27,171 nucleotides of DNA from Lachnospiraceae bacterium. GTDB lineage: Bacteria > Bacillota > Clostridia > Lachnospirales > Lachnospiraceae. Shown piece by piece: positions 15,599 through 22,910 of this stretch (positions are counted from its first letter, which is position 1; the number at the start of each line of letters is the position of its first letter). Made by a program: the position numbers and the translations under genes. The notes beneath the pieces are model-generated. The model was not told the DNA's origin and made no database searches. It saw only the letters and a program-made list of their open reading frames with translations. The stretch is from positions 1-27,171 of the forward strand of contig CAAGQC010000097.1 in the NCBI GenBank assembly GCA_900771995.1, given 5' to 3'.

Positions 15599-17899
15599 TT
15601 ATCTGTTTTCATTCACATAGACCTTTACACGGCTCTGAATGACATTCGCCACATCCGTTGCGGATTTCTGGCCTTTGAAGAATGCTTCCGCTTCCTCCGT
15701 GATGATATTGGTGATCTCATCATTACCGGTTGCACTGGAAGGCTCAGCCACACTGATCAGATCCTGCAGGACTGCCACTTCCTCCTGTGTAGGTATATGA
15801 TAGGAGTATTCCCAGTCTCCGTAGCTGATGCTGGAGGTACCGTCCTCCGGAATCGGATTCCCGTTCTCATCCAGGATCTGCTCACCGTTTTCATCCGTCA
15901 TATATGTCACATTCATCGCCTTCTCCACCATGTCATCCAGCGCAGACTTTCTGGCGGGAAGTCCAAAGGAATATAAATTATCAAACGGCTGATTCAGGTA
16001 ATTCTCAATAAATGCCCATGCGCCATCCTTATTGGAGGATTTGGTGGTAATCGCATACAGTTCACTGGCCTGCATATAAGTGCCGCTGCCACCGCCGGAG
16101 GTAGGATATCCGATATAGGTTACCGGCTCGCCGAACATAGCTTCCTCTTCCTGAATACTGTTCAGCTGATAGATGCCTGTCATATTTAACAGTACTTCAC
16201 CGGACTGGATCTTCACCGGTGTAGATCTGTCATCATTCTGCCAGTCATACTCTTCGGGGAAGGTATTGACAAATTCCAGTACTTTCTGGAAATTTTCTGA
16301 ATCAAAGCTGCACTTTCCTGTCTCCCAGTCAATATAGCTGTCCAGATCATAGGCTAACAGTGTGTACAGCATACCGCTCTTGGTCATGCCCTCAAACAGG
16401 GAAGCTCCTTCGTGCTGACCTGCATAGGCTATAATATCGTCAATGGTCCAGCCCTTCTTATCACCTACTTCGGAGGTCTTGCCGACGATGGTGCTTAAGG
16501 TGAAGCTCTTCGGAATTCCCACCAGTTTTCCGTCAAAGGTATAGCTGTCTACAATATTCTCAAAGAAATCATCCTTGCTTAATACACTGCTCTTCTCCAG
16601 ATAAGGTGTCATATCCTCAAATACACCCTTGGAAGCCAGTTCCTTGACATCCAGGTTAGACAGATCCAGGATATCCGGACATCCGGCTCCGGAGGTAATA
16701 TCGTTGTTCATGGCTGTAATGCCATCTGACCAGGAAGTATCGGTCCAGTTATTCTCATCAATATATGTTTTGATATTGACATGATATTCATTGCTCTGCT
16801 TGTTGAAGGCTACGGCTGCCGCCTGAAGGCTCTGAGAGGTATACAGGGTTCCGATCGTGATCTGGGACTTCTGTGCCACCTCACTGGCCTTGGTTCTGGT
16901 CAGCTTCACCAGGTCAGTTTCCCCTGTGTTCCAGTCATTGACCACTGCCAGGATCTTACCGTCTGCGGTGGCTGCGGCATAGTTGACATAGCTGCCGTTA
17001 ATATCACTGTCCAGCCAGCTCAGTACTTCGGTAGTCTTCTGGTCCGCGAGACTATAATCATACAGGGCAGTATCCGTATTCACCAGGAGGTCATTGTCTA
17101 TTCCGGCACATAACGCTCCGTTACCGTTCGTATTCGGGAAATTATCATACGTCTGTCCCAATGCCTTGCCGTCAAAGTCGATCTGCGATAGCTTCACATT
17201 GCCGGATTGGTCATAATAAGCCAGGTATACCTTGCCGTCTTTTGCCTTTCCCATGCCCTGGATCCACTGACTGTCCGTCTGTACCGCTCCCTGGAACTGT
17301 CCGTCTGTGTCAAACAGTCGGATCAGTGAATCAGAGCTGATATAAAATCTGCCCTGGTCGTCCAGGCACATGCTGCCCACATAGGAATTGTTCTCATCCT
17401 GCTGCATGATGTCCGTGATATCCTGTGCCATCAGCTCCGTACCGGATGCATCGTACTTGTGCAATACCGTTGTCTGCTGTGTATAAGCGTCATCACCTTC
17501 TGTGGCATTCCACTCATATTCCGCAGTATAAATATTACCTTCCGCATCTACCTGCATGGAATAGATCCCACCGCCGTCCGCATGAATGGTGATCGGCAGG
17601 TCCTCTCTGGAGCCGTCTGTCAGCGAATAAGCTCCAAGCACGACCTTGTTCTCACCGGAAGCTTCATCCCATTGGTAATTTGTATAATACAGCTTATCCC
17701 CCTGTACTGTCATATTACTGTAGCTGGAATTCGTATTATCGTCCAGCTCCAGGTATTCGGGAACATATACATATTCCTTCTGTGCTGTCTGTCCCTCCGG
17801 ATTCGATCCATCCTGCTTACCGCAGGCTGCAAGTGACATTGCCATAACGGATGCCAGTGCGATCGCGGTTGCTTTTTTGCCCCTTAAATTTTTTCTCAT
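15599..17899 (-). CDS. Propeller-like/solute-binding fusion lipoprotein 2
   Basis: This 766-residue exported lipoprotein is the first gene of the six-gene operon. The lipobox LAAC places lipid at C26. Residues ~45-340 have six or so spaced strands, such as VQGDKLYYTNYQW, DAEGNIYTAEYEW, DDQGRFYISS, AKDGKVYLAYYD and TADGKILAVVND, suggesting a beta-propeller. Residues ~344-766 form the solute-binding domain, with an N lobe starting at KSQITIGTLYTSQSL, DGAWAFIENYLNQ in the C lobe and a C terminus matching lipoprotein 1. Both SBPs share TGKCxFDS. The ATG has GAGGAG 8 bases upstream. Its place beside the MalF-type gene makes it the likely primary receptor. I do not recognise the specific ligand. 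Confidence 0.87.
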   Translation of the reverse strand: MRKNLRGKKATAIALASVMAMSLAACGKQDGSNPEGQTAQKEYVYVPEYLELDDNTNSSYSNMTVQGDKLYYTNYQWDEASGENKVVLGAYSLTDGSREDLPITIHADGGGIYSMQVDAEGNIYTAEYEWNATEGDDAYTQQTTVLHKYDASGTELMAQDITDIMQQDENNSYVGSMCLDDQGRFYISSDSLIRLFDTDGQFQGAVQTDSQWIQGMGKAKDGKVYLAYYDQSGNVKLSQIDFDGKALGQTYDNFPNTNGNGALCAGIDNDLLVNTDTALYDYSLADQKTTEVLSWLDSDINGSYVNYAAATADGKILAVVNDWNTGETDLVKLTRTKASEVAQKSQITIGTLYTSQSLQAAAVAFNKQSNEYHVNIKTYIDENNWTDTSWSDGITAMNNDITSGAGCPDILDLSNLDVKELASKGVFEDMTPYLEKSSVLSKDDFFENIVDSYTFDGKLVGIPKSFTLSTIVGKTSEVGDKKGWTIDDIIAYAGQHEGASLFEGMTKSGMLYTLLAYDLDSYIDWETGKCSFDSENFQKVLEFVNTFPEEYDWQNDDRSTPVKIQSGEVLLNMTGIYQLNSIQEEEAMFGEPVTYIGYPTSGGGSGTYMQASELYAITTKSSNKDGAWAFIENYLNQPFDNLYSFGLPARKSALDDMVEKAMNVTYMTDENGEQILDENGNPIPEDGTSSISYGDWEYSYHIPTQEEVAVLQDLISVAEPSSATGNDEITNIITEEAEAFFKGQKSATDVANVIQSRVKVYVNENR

Positions 17900-17994
17900 A
17901 TATTTTTCTCCTCTTAATTACGGGTAATACCTTACGGTCTTCCCCTGAAAGCAAGCTCTACGAAACCTTCCGTATTGCTTACTTATTTATGCAT

Positions 17995-18000
17995 ATTATA
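17995..18000 (-). promoter_or_regulatory. -10 element of the six-gene operon promoter
   Basis: TATAAT on the minus strand is a perfect -10, but no recognisable -35 lies 16-18 bases upstream (ATGCTT or TGCTTT). The start would be near 17988 with a leader of about 88 bases. A poor -35 with a large inverted repeat further upstream suggests activator control; that is inference. Confidence 0.5.
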
Positions 18001-18063
18001 CCCTATTTCTATAGTAAAAGCATCTTAAGAATTTATGAACTCAGAATCTTCTCCTGCGGAGCG

Positions 18064-18102
18064 TTTTTAATTCATAGGAAGAAATTTCCTATGAATTAAA
18101 AA
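18064..18102. repeat. 17-bp perfect inverted repeat upstream of the transporter operon
   Basis: TTTTTAATTCATAGGAA (18064-18080) and its exact complement (18086-18102) are separated by 5 bases. No T-run follows on either strand at the correct place, so it is not a terminator itself, though it overlaps the T-run of the PHP-gene terminator. It lies about 64 bases upstream of the -10 of the six-gene operon. Confidence 0.8.
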
Positions 18103-18126
18103 AGTATAGGTTCAGGGGGCCTATAC
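18098..18126 (-). terminator. Intrinsic terminator of the PHP gene
   Basis: On the minus strand GTATAGG (complement of 18120-18126) pairs with CCTATAC (complement of 18104-18110) across a 9-base loop and is followed by six T. The stem includes the stop codon of the PHP gene. Confidence 0.65.
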
Positions 18127-18894
18127 CATCTTATGCATTTCCGTTTTTCTTCTGCGATGCCGGTACAGGCTTCCCAGTCTGTTGTAAAACCAGAAGGACT
18201 GTACCAGAATATTATTGGCTTTTCCGATTTTCTCCTTGGTAGTGCCCCGGTAATAGGAACCACCGCACTTGATTCCCTCTCCTGCCTTCACTGCCCGGAT
18301 CAGATCGGATTCGTGACGGATCTTCGCAGGGATCTGTGTATATGCCATGCCGATACAGTCCATCTTATGGGCATCACTTCCGCCGAACGTGGGCAGATTG
18401 TACATTTCCGCAAGCACCATTGCACAGTGGTTACTCTCTGCGCTCTCACAGGCATTGAATCCTTCCAGGAAATCAAACTGATTCATCACTGCCATCTGAT
18501 TTCTCTTTTTTAACGTATTGGTAAAGCTTAAATATTTCTCTCCGCAGGGATGTGCCGGTCCTAAGATACCACCGTTTTTGTGTACGATATCGATCAGGAT
18601 CTGTACGGGCAGTCCCCGCAGTTCCAGAATTTTTAATTTAATGGTCTCCGGCATGATCACGAGAATGTGACCTGCATCGATGGTATCGTATTCAATACCT
18701 TTCAATACTACAAAATCTTTGAATTTTTTGTCTTTAATTGTGCGCTTCCATTTACGATAACCGTTGTAGGAATTATGATCGCTGACTAACATTCCGTCAA
18801 ATCCCTTGCGAATCAGTTCACCGATAAATTCTTCAATGGGAACTCTACCGTCCATGGAACCTTCCTTGGTGTGACAATGCATATCAAATTTCAT
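18121..18894 (-). CDS. PHP-domain metal-dependent phosphoesterase
   Basis: The 257-residue cytosolic protein is a PHP-fold hydrolase. Metal ligands are visible in order: DMHCHTKEG (H6, H8), SDHNS (D39, H40), E68 in KGIEYD, H115 in GPAHPCG, and GGSDAH (D174, H176). This is the plan of stand-alone PHP phosphoesterases of the YciV/TrpH group, which cleave phosphate or nucleotide 5' ends; the precise substrate is not predictable. The C terminus is basic, RHRRRKTEMHK, which could contact nucleic acid. It stands alone with its own promoter (18939-18967) and terminator (18098-18126). The ribosome site, GAAGGGATG-like, is modest. No signal peptide. Confidence 0.88.
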   Translation of the reverse strand: MKFDMHCHTKEGSMDGRVPIEEFIGELIRKGFDGMLVSDHNSYNGYRKWKRTIKDKKFKDFVVLKGIEYDTIDAGHILVIMPETIKLKILELRGLPVQILIDIVHKNGGILGPAHPCGEKYLSFTNTLKKRNQMAVMNQFDFLEGFNACESAESNHCAMVLAEMYNLPTFGGSDAHKMDCIGMAYTQIPAKIRHESDLIRAVKAGEGIKCGGSYYRGTTKEKIGKANNILVQSFWFYNRLGSLYRHRRRKTEMHKMV

Positions 18895-18938
18895 CTTTTA
18901 TCATCCCTTCTTCGGGTGCCATTCTTTTGTCCATGGCA

Positions 18939-18967
18939 AGTATAGCAGATTCCCTGTTAGCATACAA
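18939..18967 (-). promoter_or_regulatory. Predicted promoter of the PHP gene
   Basis: TTGTAT (18962-18967) and TATACT (18939-18944) are spaced by 17 bases on the minus strand, and TGC before the -10 makes it extended. Transcription would start near 18932, about 38 bases before the ATG. Confidence 0.6.
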
Positions 18968-19021
18968 TGATTTCACGGAAAATAGCCTGTAAATTTTTGA
19001 CATTTTATAAAGTTTTTACAT

Positions 19022-19065
19022 AAAAAACAGGCACCGGATGTATTCGTATTACATTCGATGCCTGT
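19022..19065 (-). terminator. Intrinsic terminator of serC-serA
   Basis: On the minus strand ACAGGCA pairs with TGCCTGT, extended inside by ATGTA/TACAT around one mismatch and a wobble pair, with a 7-base loop. Six T follow. It sits 27 bases after the serA stop codon. Confidence 0.85.
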
Positions 19066-19092
19066 CTGTTATTTTAGATTTTATCTGATATT

Positions 19093-20256
19093 TTATTTTA
19101 CCACACGTACACGGAACACTCCGTCGATCTTCTGTAAAGCCTCTACCAAATCTGCTGTTGCTGCCTCTTCAATATCCAACATGGTATATGCCACTTCTCC
19201 GCGGGACTTATTGGTCATATCGGAGATATTGATGCCCTTCTCACCGATGACTGCGGTGAACTGGGTCAGCATGTTGGCAATATTCTTATGGAAAATAGCG
19301 ATTCTTCCGGCCTGGCTGCATACACCCATATCACATGCCGGATAGTTGACGCTGTTGCGGATATTACCGTTCTCCAGATAATCCATCAGTTCTTCCACTG
19401 CCATCTTTGCGCAGTTGTCCTCGGATTCCTCGGTGCTGGCACCCAGATGAGGGATCACGATACAGCCGGGCTGTCCTGCGGTGGTGGGATTCGGGAAATC
19501 AGATACATAACGGGCTACCTTGCCGCTCTTCAATGCTTCCAGTACATCCGCTTCATTTGCCAGCAGATCTCTTGCGAAGTTCAGCAGAATCACGCCGTCC
19601 TTCATCTTGTCGATGGCTTCCTTATTGATCATACCCTTGGTGGAATCCATCAGAGGTACATGTACGGTAATATAATCGCAGTCTGCGTAGATCTCTTCCA
19701 CGTTCATTACATGCTTGACAGAACGGCTTAAGTTCCATGCGGCATTGACGGATACATAAGGATCATAGCCATAGACATCCATGCCTAAACTTACTGCGGT
19801 ATTGGCTACTTTGACGCCGATGGCGCCCAGACCGATGACACCCAGCTTTTTGCCCATGACTTCGGTACCGGCGAATTTCTTCTTTTCTTTTTCCGCTGCC
19901 TTTGCAATGTCGGCATTGTCTTTGGAGGCCTTGACCCATTCGATACCGCCCACCACATCACGGGCCGCTAAAAGCATACCTGCGATCACCAGCTCTTTTA
20001 CGCCGTTGGCATTGGCACCGGGCGTATTGAAGACCACGATACCTTTTTCCGCACATTTATCCAGAGGGATGTTATTTACACCGGCTCCGGCTCTGGCTAC
20101 AGCCAGCAGGTTATCCGGCAGATCTATCTCGTGCATGGAAGCACTGCGGACCAGGACGCCCTCTGCCTCGCCTATATTATCGGTTACTTTATAGTCTGCT
20201 GTCAGACGATCCAGTCCCACTTTGGAAATGGGATTCAAGCAATGAATCTGAAACAT
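19093..20256 (-). CDS. serA: D-3-phosphoglycerate dehydrogenase
   Basis: This enzyme oxidises 3-phosphoglycerate to 3-phosphohydroxypyruvate, the first step of serine synthesis, in the cytosol. The 387-residue product has the NAD-binding motif GLGAIGVKVAN, the arginine and acid motif LNFARDLLANEADV, and the catalytic His in IPHLGASTEES. The C terminus (about 315-387), GINISDMTNKSRGEVAYTML, is an ACT domain, hinting at serine feedback. The length is that of the short, ACT-only form. The frame is open 11 codons further, but GGGGGAG lies 7 bases before the ATG at 20256, so I start there. serC ends 13 bases upstream and the two share a promoter. Confidence 0.95.
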   Translation of the reverse strand: MFQIHCLNPISKVGLDRLTADYKVTDNIGEAEGVLVRSASMHEIDLPDNLLAVARAGAGVNNIPLDKCAEKGIVVFNTPGANANGVKELVIAGMLLAARDVVGGIEWVKASKDNADIAKAAEKEKKKFAGTEVMGKKLGVIGLGAIGVKVANTAVSLGMDVYGYDPYVSVNAAWNLSRSVKHVMNVEEIYADCDYITVHVPLMDSTKGMINKEAIDKMKDGVILLNFARDLLANEADVLEALKSGKVARYVSDFPNPTTAGQPGCIVIPHLGASTEESEDNCAKMAVEELMDYLENGNIRNSVNYPACDMGVCSQAGRIAIFHKNIANMLTQFTAVIGEKGINISDMTNKSRGEVAYTMLDIEEAATADLVEALQKIDGVFRVRVVK

Positions 20257-20269
20257 AATTTTCTCCCCC

Positions 20270-21352
20270 TTATAAGTTCTCCGCCTCAAACTTCTTCATG
20301 AACTCTACCAGCTTCTCCACACCTTCGATGGGCATTGCGTTGTAGATACTTGCTCTCATGCCGCCTACGGTTCTGTGGCCCTTCAGGTTCTCGAAGCCTG
20401 CTTCCTTCGCCTCTTTGACGAATTTGGCATCCAGTTCCTCATTACCGGTTACGAAAGGAACGTTCATCAGTGATCTGTCCTCCTTGCGGACAGTGCCCTT
20501 GAACAGCTTGCTCTCGTCCAGATAATCGTACAGGATCTTGGCCTTTTTCTCATTGCGTTCCTTCATGACTTCCAGACCGCCCATCTTCTTCAGCCATTTG
20601 AATACCTTGCCGCAGATATAGATGCCGTATGCAGGCGGTGTGTTATACAGAGAATCCGCATCCGCATGGGTCTTGTAACGAAGCATGGTAGGCGTACCGG
20701 GAAGAACATCCTCGGTGATCAGGTCTTCTCTGATGATGACGATGACCACACCTGCCGGTCCGATATTTTTCTGTACACCACCGTAGATGACACCGTATTT
20801 GGTCACATCTACCGGCTCGGATAAGAAGCAGCTGGACACATCTGCTACCAGGGGCTTACCCTTGGTATTTGGCAGGGTCTTGAACTTCGTACCGTAAATG
20901 GTGTTGTTCTCGCATATGTACACGTAATCTGCGTCCTCACTGATGGGCAGATCGGAACAATCGGGAATGTAAGAGAAAGTCTTATCCTCGGAAGAAGCGA
21001 TCTTGTTGGCTTTACCGTACAGGGATGCTTCCTGATACGCTTTCTTCGCCCACTGACCGGTTACGATATAATCAGCTACACGGTTCTTCATCAGGTTCAT
21101 GGGGATCATGGCGAACTGCTGACTCGCACCACCCTGTAAGAACAGTACTTTATAATTGTCCGGGATATTCATCAGTTCTCTGAGATCAGCTTCCGCTTCC
21201 TTAATGATCGTATCATAGGCTTTAGATCGATGGCTCATCTCCATTACGGACATGCCGGTTCCTCTATAATCCAGCATTTCATCGGCTGCTTCCTGTAATA
21301 CTTCCTCCGGAAGTACGGCAGGGCCTGCGGAAAAGTTATACACTCTTGCCAT
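20270..21352 (-). CDS. serC: Phosphoserine aminotransferase
   Basis: A PLP enzyme of 360 residues that transaminates 3-phosphohydroxypyruvate to phosphoserine. RVYNFSAGPAVLPEEVL at the N terminus and YGGVQKNIGPAG, with the PLP Lys at 195, are diagnostic. RSLMNVPF and GHRTVGGMRASIYNAMP near the C terminus are the substrate-binding motifs. The start at ATG 21352 is set by GGAGG 9 bases upstream; the TTG two codons earlier is too close to it. It is first in the serC-serA operon. serB was not seen here. Confidence 0.96.
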   Translation of the reverse strand: MARVYNFSAGPAVLPEEVLQEAADEMLDYRGTGMSVMEMSHRSKAYDTIIKEAEADLRELMNIPDNYKVLFLQGGASQQFAMIPMNLMKNRVADYIVTGQWAKKAYQEASLYGKANKIASSEDKTFSYIPDCSDLPISEDADYVYICENNTIYGTKFKTLPNTKGKPLVADVSSCFLSEPVDVTKYGVIYGGVQKNIGPAGVVIVIIREDLITEDVLPGTPTMLRYKTHADADSLYNTPPAYGIYICGKVFKWLKKMGGLEVMKERNEKKAKILYDYLDESKLFKGTVRKEDRSLMNVPFVTGNEELDAKFVKEAKEAGFENLKGHRTVGGMRASIYNAMPIEGVEKLVEFMKKFEAENL

Positions 21353-21403
21353 TTTCAAAGACCTCCTCGATATTTTCTAAATTTTTTATAAAAGGTTAGG
21401 TAT

Positions 21404-21432
21404 AGAATAAGCTTTTCATTCGCTTTAGTCAA
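21404..21432 (-). promoter_or_regulatory. Predicted serC-serA promoter
   Basis: TTGACT (21427-21432) and TATTCT (21404-21409) on the minus strand are spaced by 17 bases. The start would be near 21397, about 45 bases before the serC ATG. Confidence 0.6.
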
Positions 21433-21453
21433 CTACATTGTTAAATTATTTTC

Positions 21454-21492
21454 AAAATGTTCGCATCCGGCACACATTTTGTCAGAAAATGT
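21454..21492 (-). terminator. Overlapping alternative hairpins after the ilv operon
   Basis: ACATTTT/AAAATGT sequences occur three times in alternating sense (21454-21460, 21474-21480, 21486-21492 on the plus strand), so the middle copy can pair with either neighbour. Neither hairpin is followed by a good T-run. They lie just after the L,D-transpeptidase stop codon and may terminate or protect the ilv transcript. Confidence 0.3.
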
Positions 21493-21500
21493 CTGTCTTT

Positions 21501-22910
21501 TTAATAAAACATTACGACAGGGGTTCCAATCTGCACCATATCATACAGTTCTTCCATCTTGTCCTTCGGTGTATTGATACAGCCGTGGGAACCGGCCGTC
21601 TGGTAGATGTCGCCGCCGAATTCCTTACGCCAGCTGGCATCGTGGATGCCGATGCTGCCCTTTACGGGTACCCAGAATTTCACCGGGGATGCATAGCCCG
21701 GCCCCCGCAGCACTCTGTCTTTCTGCTTGTTGTAGACGAAGTTCACCCCCTCCGGCGTTCCCATACGCCTGCGCATATTACCGGTCACCACATCGGTCTC
21801 CAGCCGCAGTTCTCCTTTTTCGTAATAATACATCTTCTGCTGTGTCATATCCACTTCAATATAAGTATCGCCAATGTCATCTTTTCCATAGCAGAAGGCT
21901 TCCCTCTCGTAAGTTGGAATATGGGACTGCGGAGTTCCCGTATGTACACCGGTATCCAGCAGATGCCCCATCAGGTATTTCACCTCTTTTTTCTGATCCA
22001 GCTTGCTTCCGTAAGTGCCTCCCTCAATGGTGATCACATCACCTCTGGTACTATGGAATTGTCTGGTTCGCCCATAGCCGTCATACTTCTGCGCCAGCTG
22101 CTCTACATAAGCAGTCACAGCCTCCTCATCCAATACAAAGTTTCCCTTCTCATCCAGCACCGGAAGTCCGTTCTCCTTTACCAAAAAAGAGGCACAGTCC
22201 GCGGCCGTGACCGGATGTCTCTCTTCGCCAAAACAATAGACGATATCACATTTCTGGAACTTCTCAATCTCCTTCCAGAGATTCCGCAGTGTTTTCTGTG
22301 TCTCATTGGGGGCAATGTCGTAGTAGCAGCCGCTATCCTGCAGATTTAACGTCTCCTGCCCGTTTTCCACGGTGTTCTGCAACGCCAAAAAAGCCTTCTC
22401 CAGGTCGATGCGGCCCGTGAGTCCGTCCTCAAAAACATACTCACCCGTTTCCTCCTGGTAAAGGCTGTAATCCTTTTTCTTCTGTTGTTCGGTCTGTACA
22501 AATTCCAGAGAATCGTATGCTTTCCGGAGTGCCGCCACATCCACGGTCACTGCCGGGGCAAGAATCCGTCCGGAATGGAACAGGACATTATCCACCCACA
22601 GATAGGGATTCTGTTCCTGCCGGTATTGCTCCAGTGCATTACTGTAGTCTGCCTGATAGTCTGCGTCTGTAAGAGAGATCGTATATTCCGTCCCCTCTCT
22701 GTCCACAATGACAATATTCGGAGCCTCTGTGTGTAACAAAAGCTCCGAATTCACTTCCTCCACCGTTTTCCCGGTACAATAGACACCGTTGATCCAGGTA
22801 TTCAGAGAAAATCCTTCTCTGTAATAGAATGCCAGGACAAAATATCCGGTCAGTAACAGCAGCAGGCACAAAAGTACTGCCAAAAATAATCGCTTCGTCG
22901 TCTTTTTCAT
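21501..22910 (-). CDS. L,D-transpeptidase (YkuD type) with YoaR-like region
   Basis: This 469-residue membrane-anchored enzyme probably forms 3-3 cross-links in peptidoglycan. One TM (about 8-27) anchors it outside the cell. Residues ~75-340 resemble the peptidoglycan-binding/YoaR-like repeats often found in clostridial LDTs. The YkuD catalytic region is at the C terminus: YIEVDMTQQKMYYYEKGEL starts it, IHDASWR holds H423 and GSHGCINTP holds the catalytic C444. Nothing essential is missing. The start overlaps the ilvB stop (TGATG), with AAAAGG 8 bases upstream inside ilvB. Its placement in an amino acid operon is odd and noted separately. The function is secure as a family; the specific substrate is not. 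Confidence 0.9.
   Translation of the reverse strand: MKKTTKRLFLAVLLCLLLLLTGYFVLAFYYREGFSLNTWINGVYCTGKTVEEVNSELLLHTEAPNIVIVDREGTEYTISLTDADYQADYSNALEQYRQEQNPYLWVDNVLFHSGRILAPAVTVDVAALRKAYDSLEFVQTEQQKKKDYSLYQEETGEYVFEDGLTGRIDLEKAFLALQNTVENGQETLNLQDSGCYYDIAPNETQKTLRNLWKEIEKFQKCDIVYCFGEERHPVTAADCASFLVKENGLPVLDEKGNFVLDEEAVTAYVEQLAQKYDGYGRTRQFHSTRGDVITIEGGTYGSKLDQKKEVKYLMGHLLDTGVHTGTPQSHIPTYEREAFCYGKDDIGDTYIEVDMTQQKMYYYEKGELRLETDVVTGNMRRRMGTPEGVNFVYNKQKDRVLRGPGYASPVKFWVPVKGSIGIHDASWRKEFGGDIYQTAGSHGCINTPKDKMEELYDMVQIGTPVVMFY

Noticed and set aside
8051..17899. A simple maltose-type sugar importer
   Set aside because: An importer of that kind does not explain the adaptor and MacB-like genes, or the propeller-like extensions on both SBPs.
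18985..19020. Plus-strand TTGACA followed by TATAAA-like bases near 18995
   Set aside because: The spacing between the motifs is only a few bases, and a transcript would run antisense into the serA terminator and serA, with no gene to serve.
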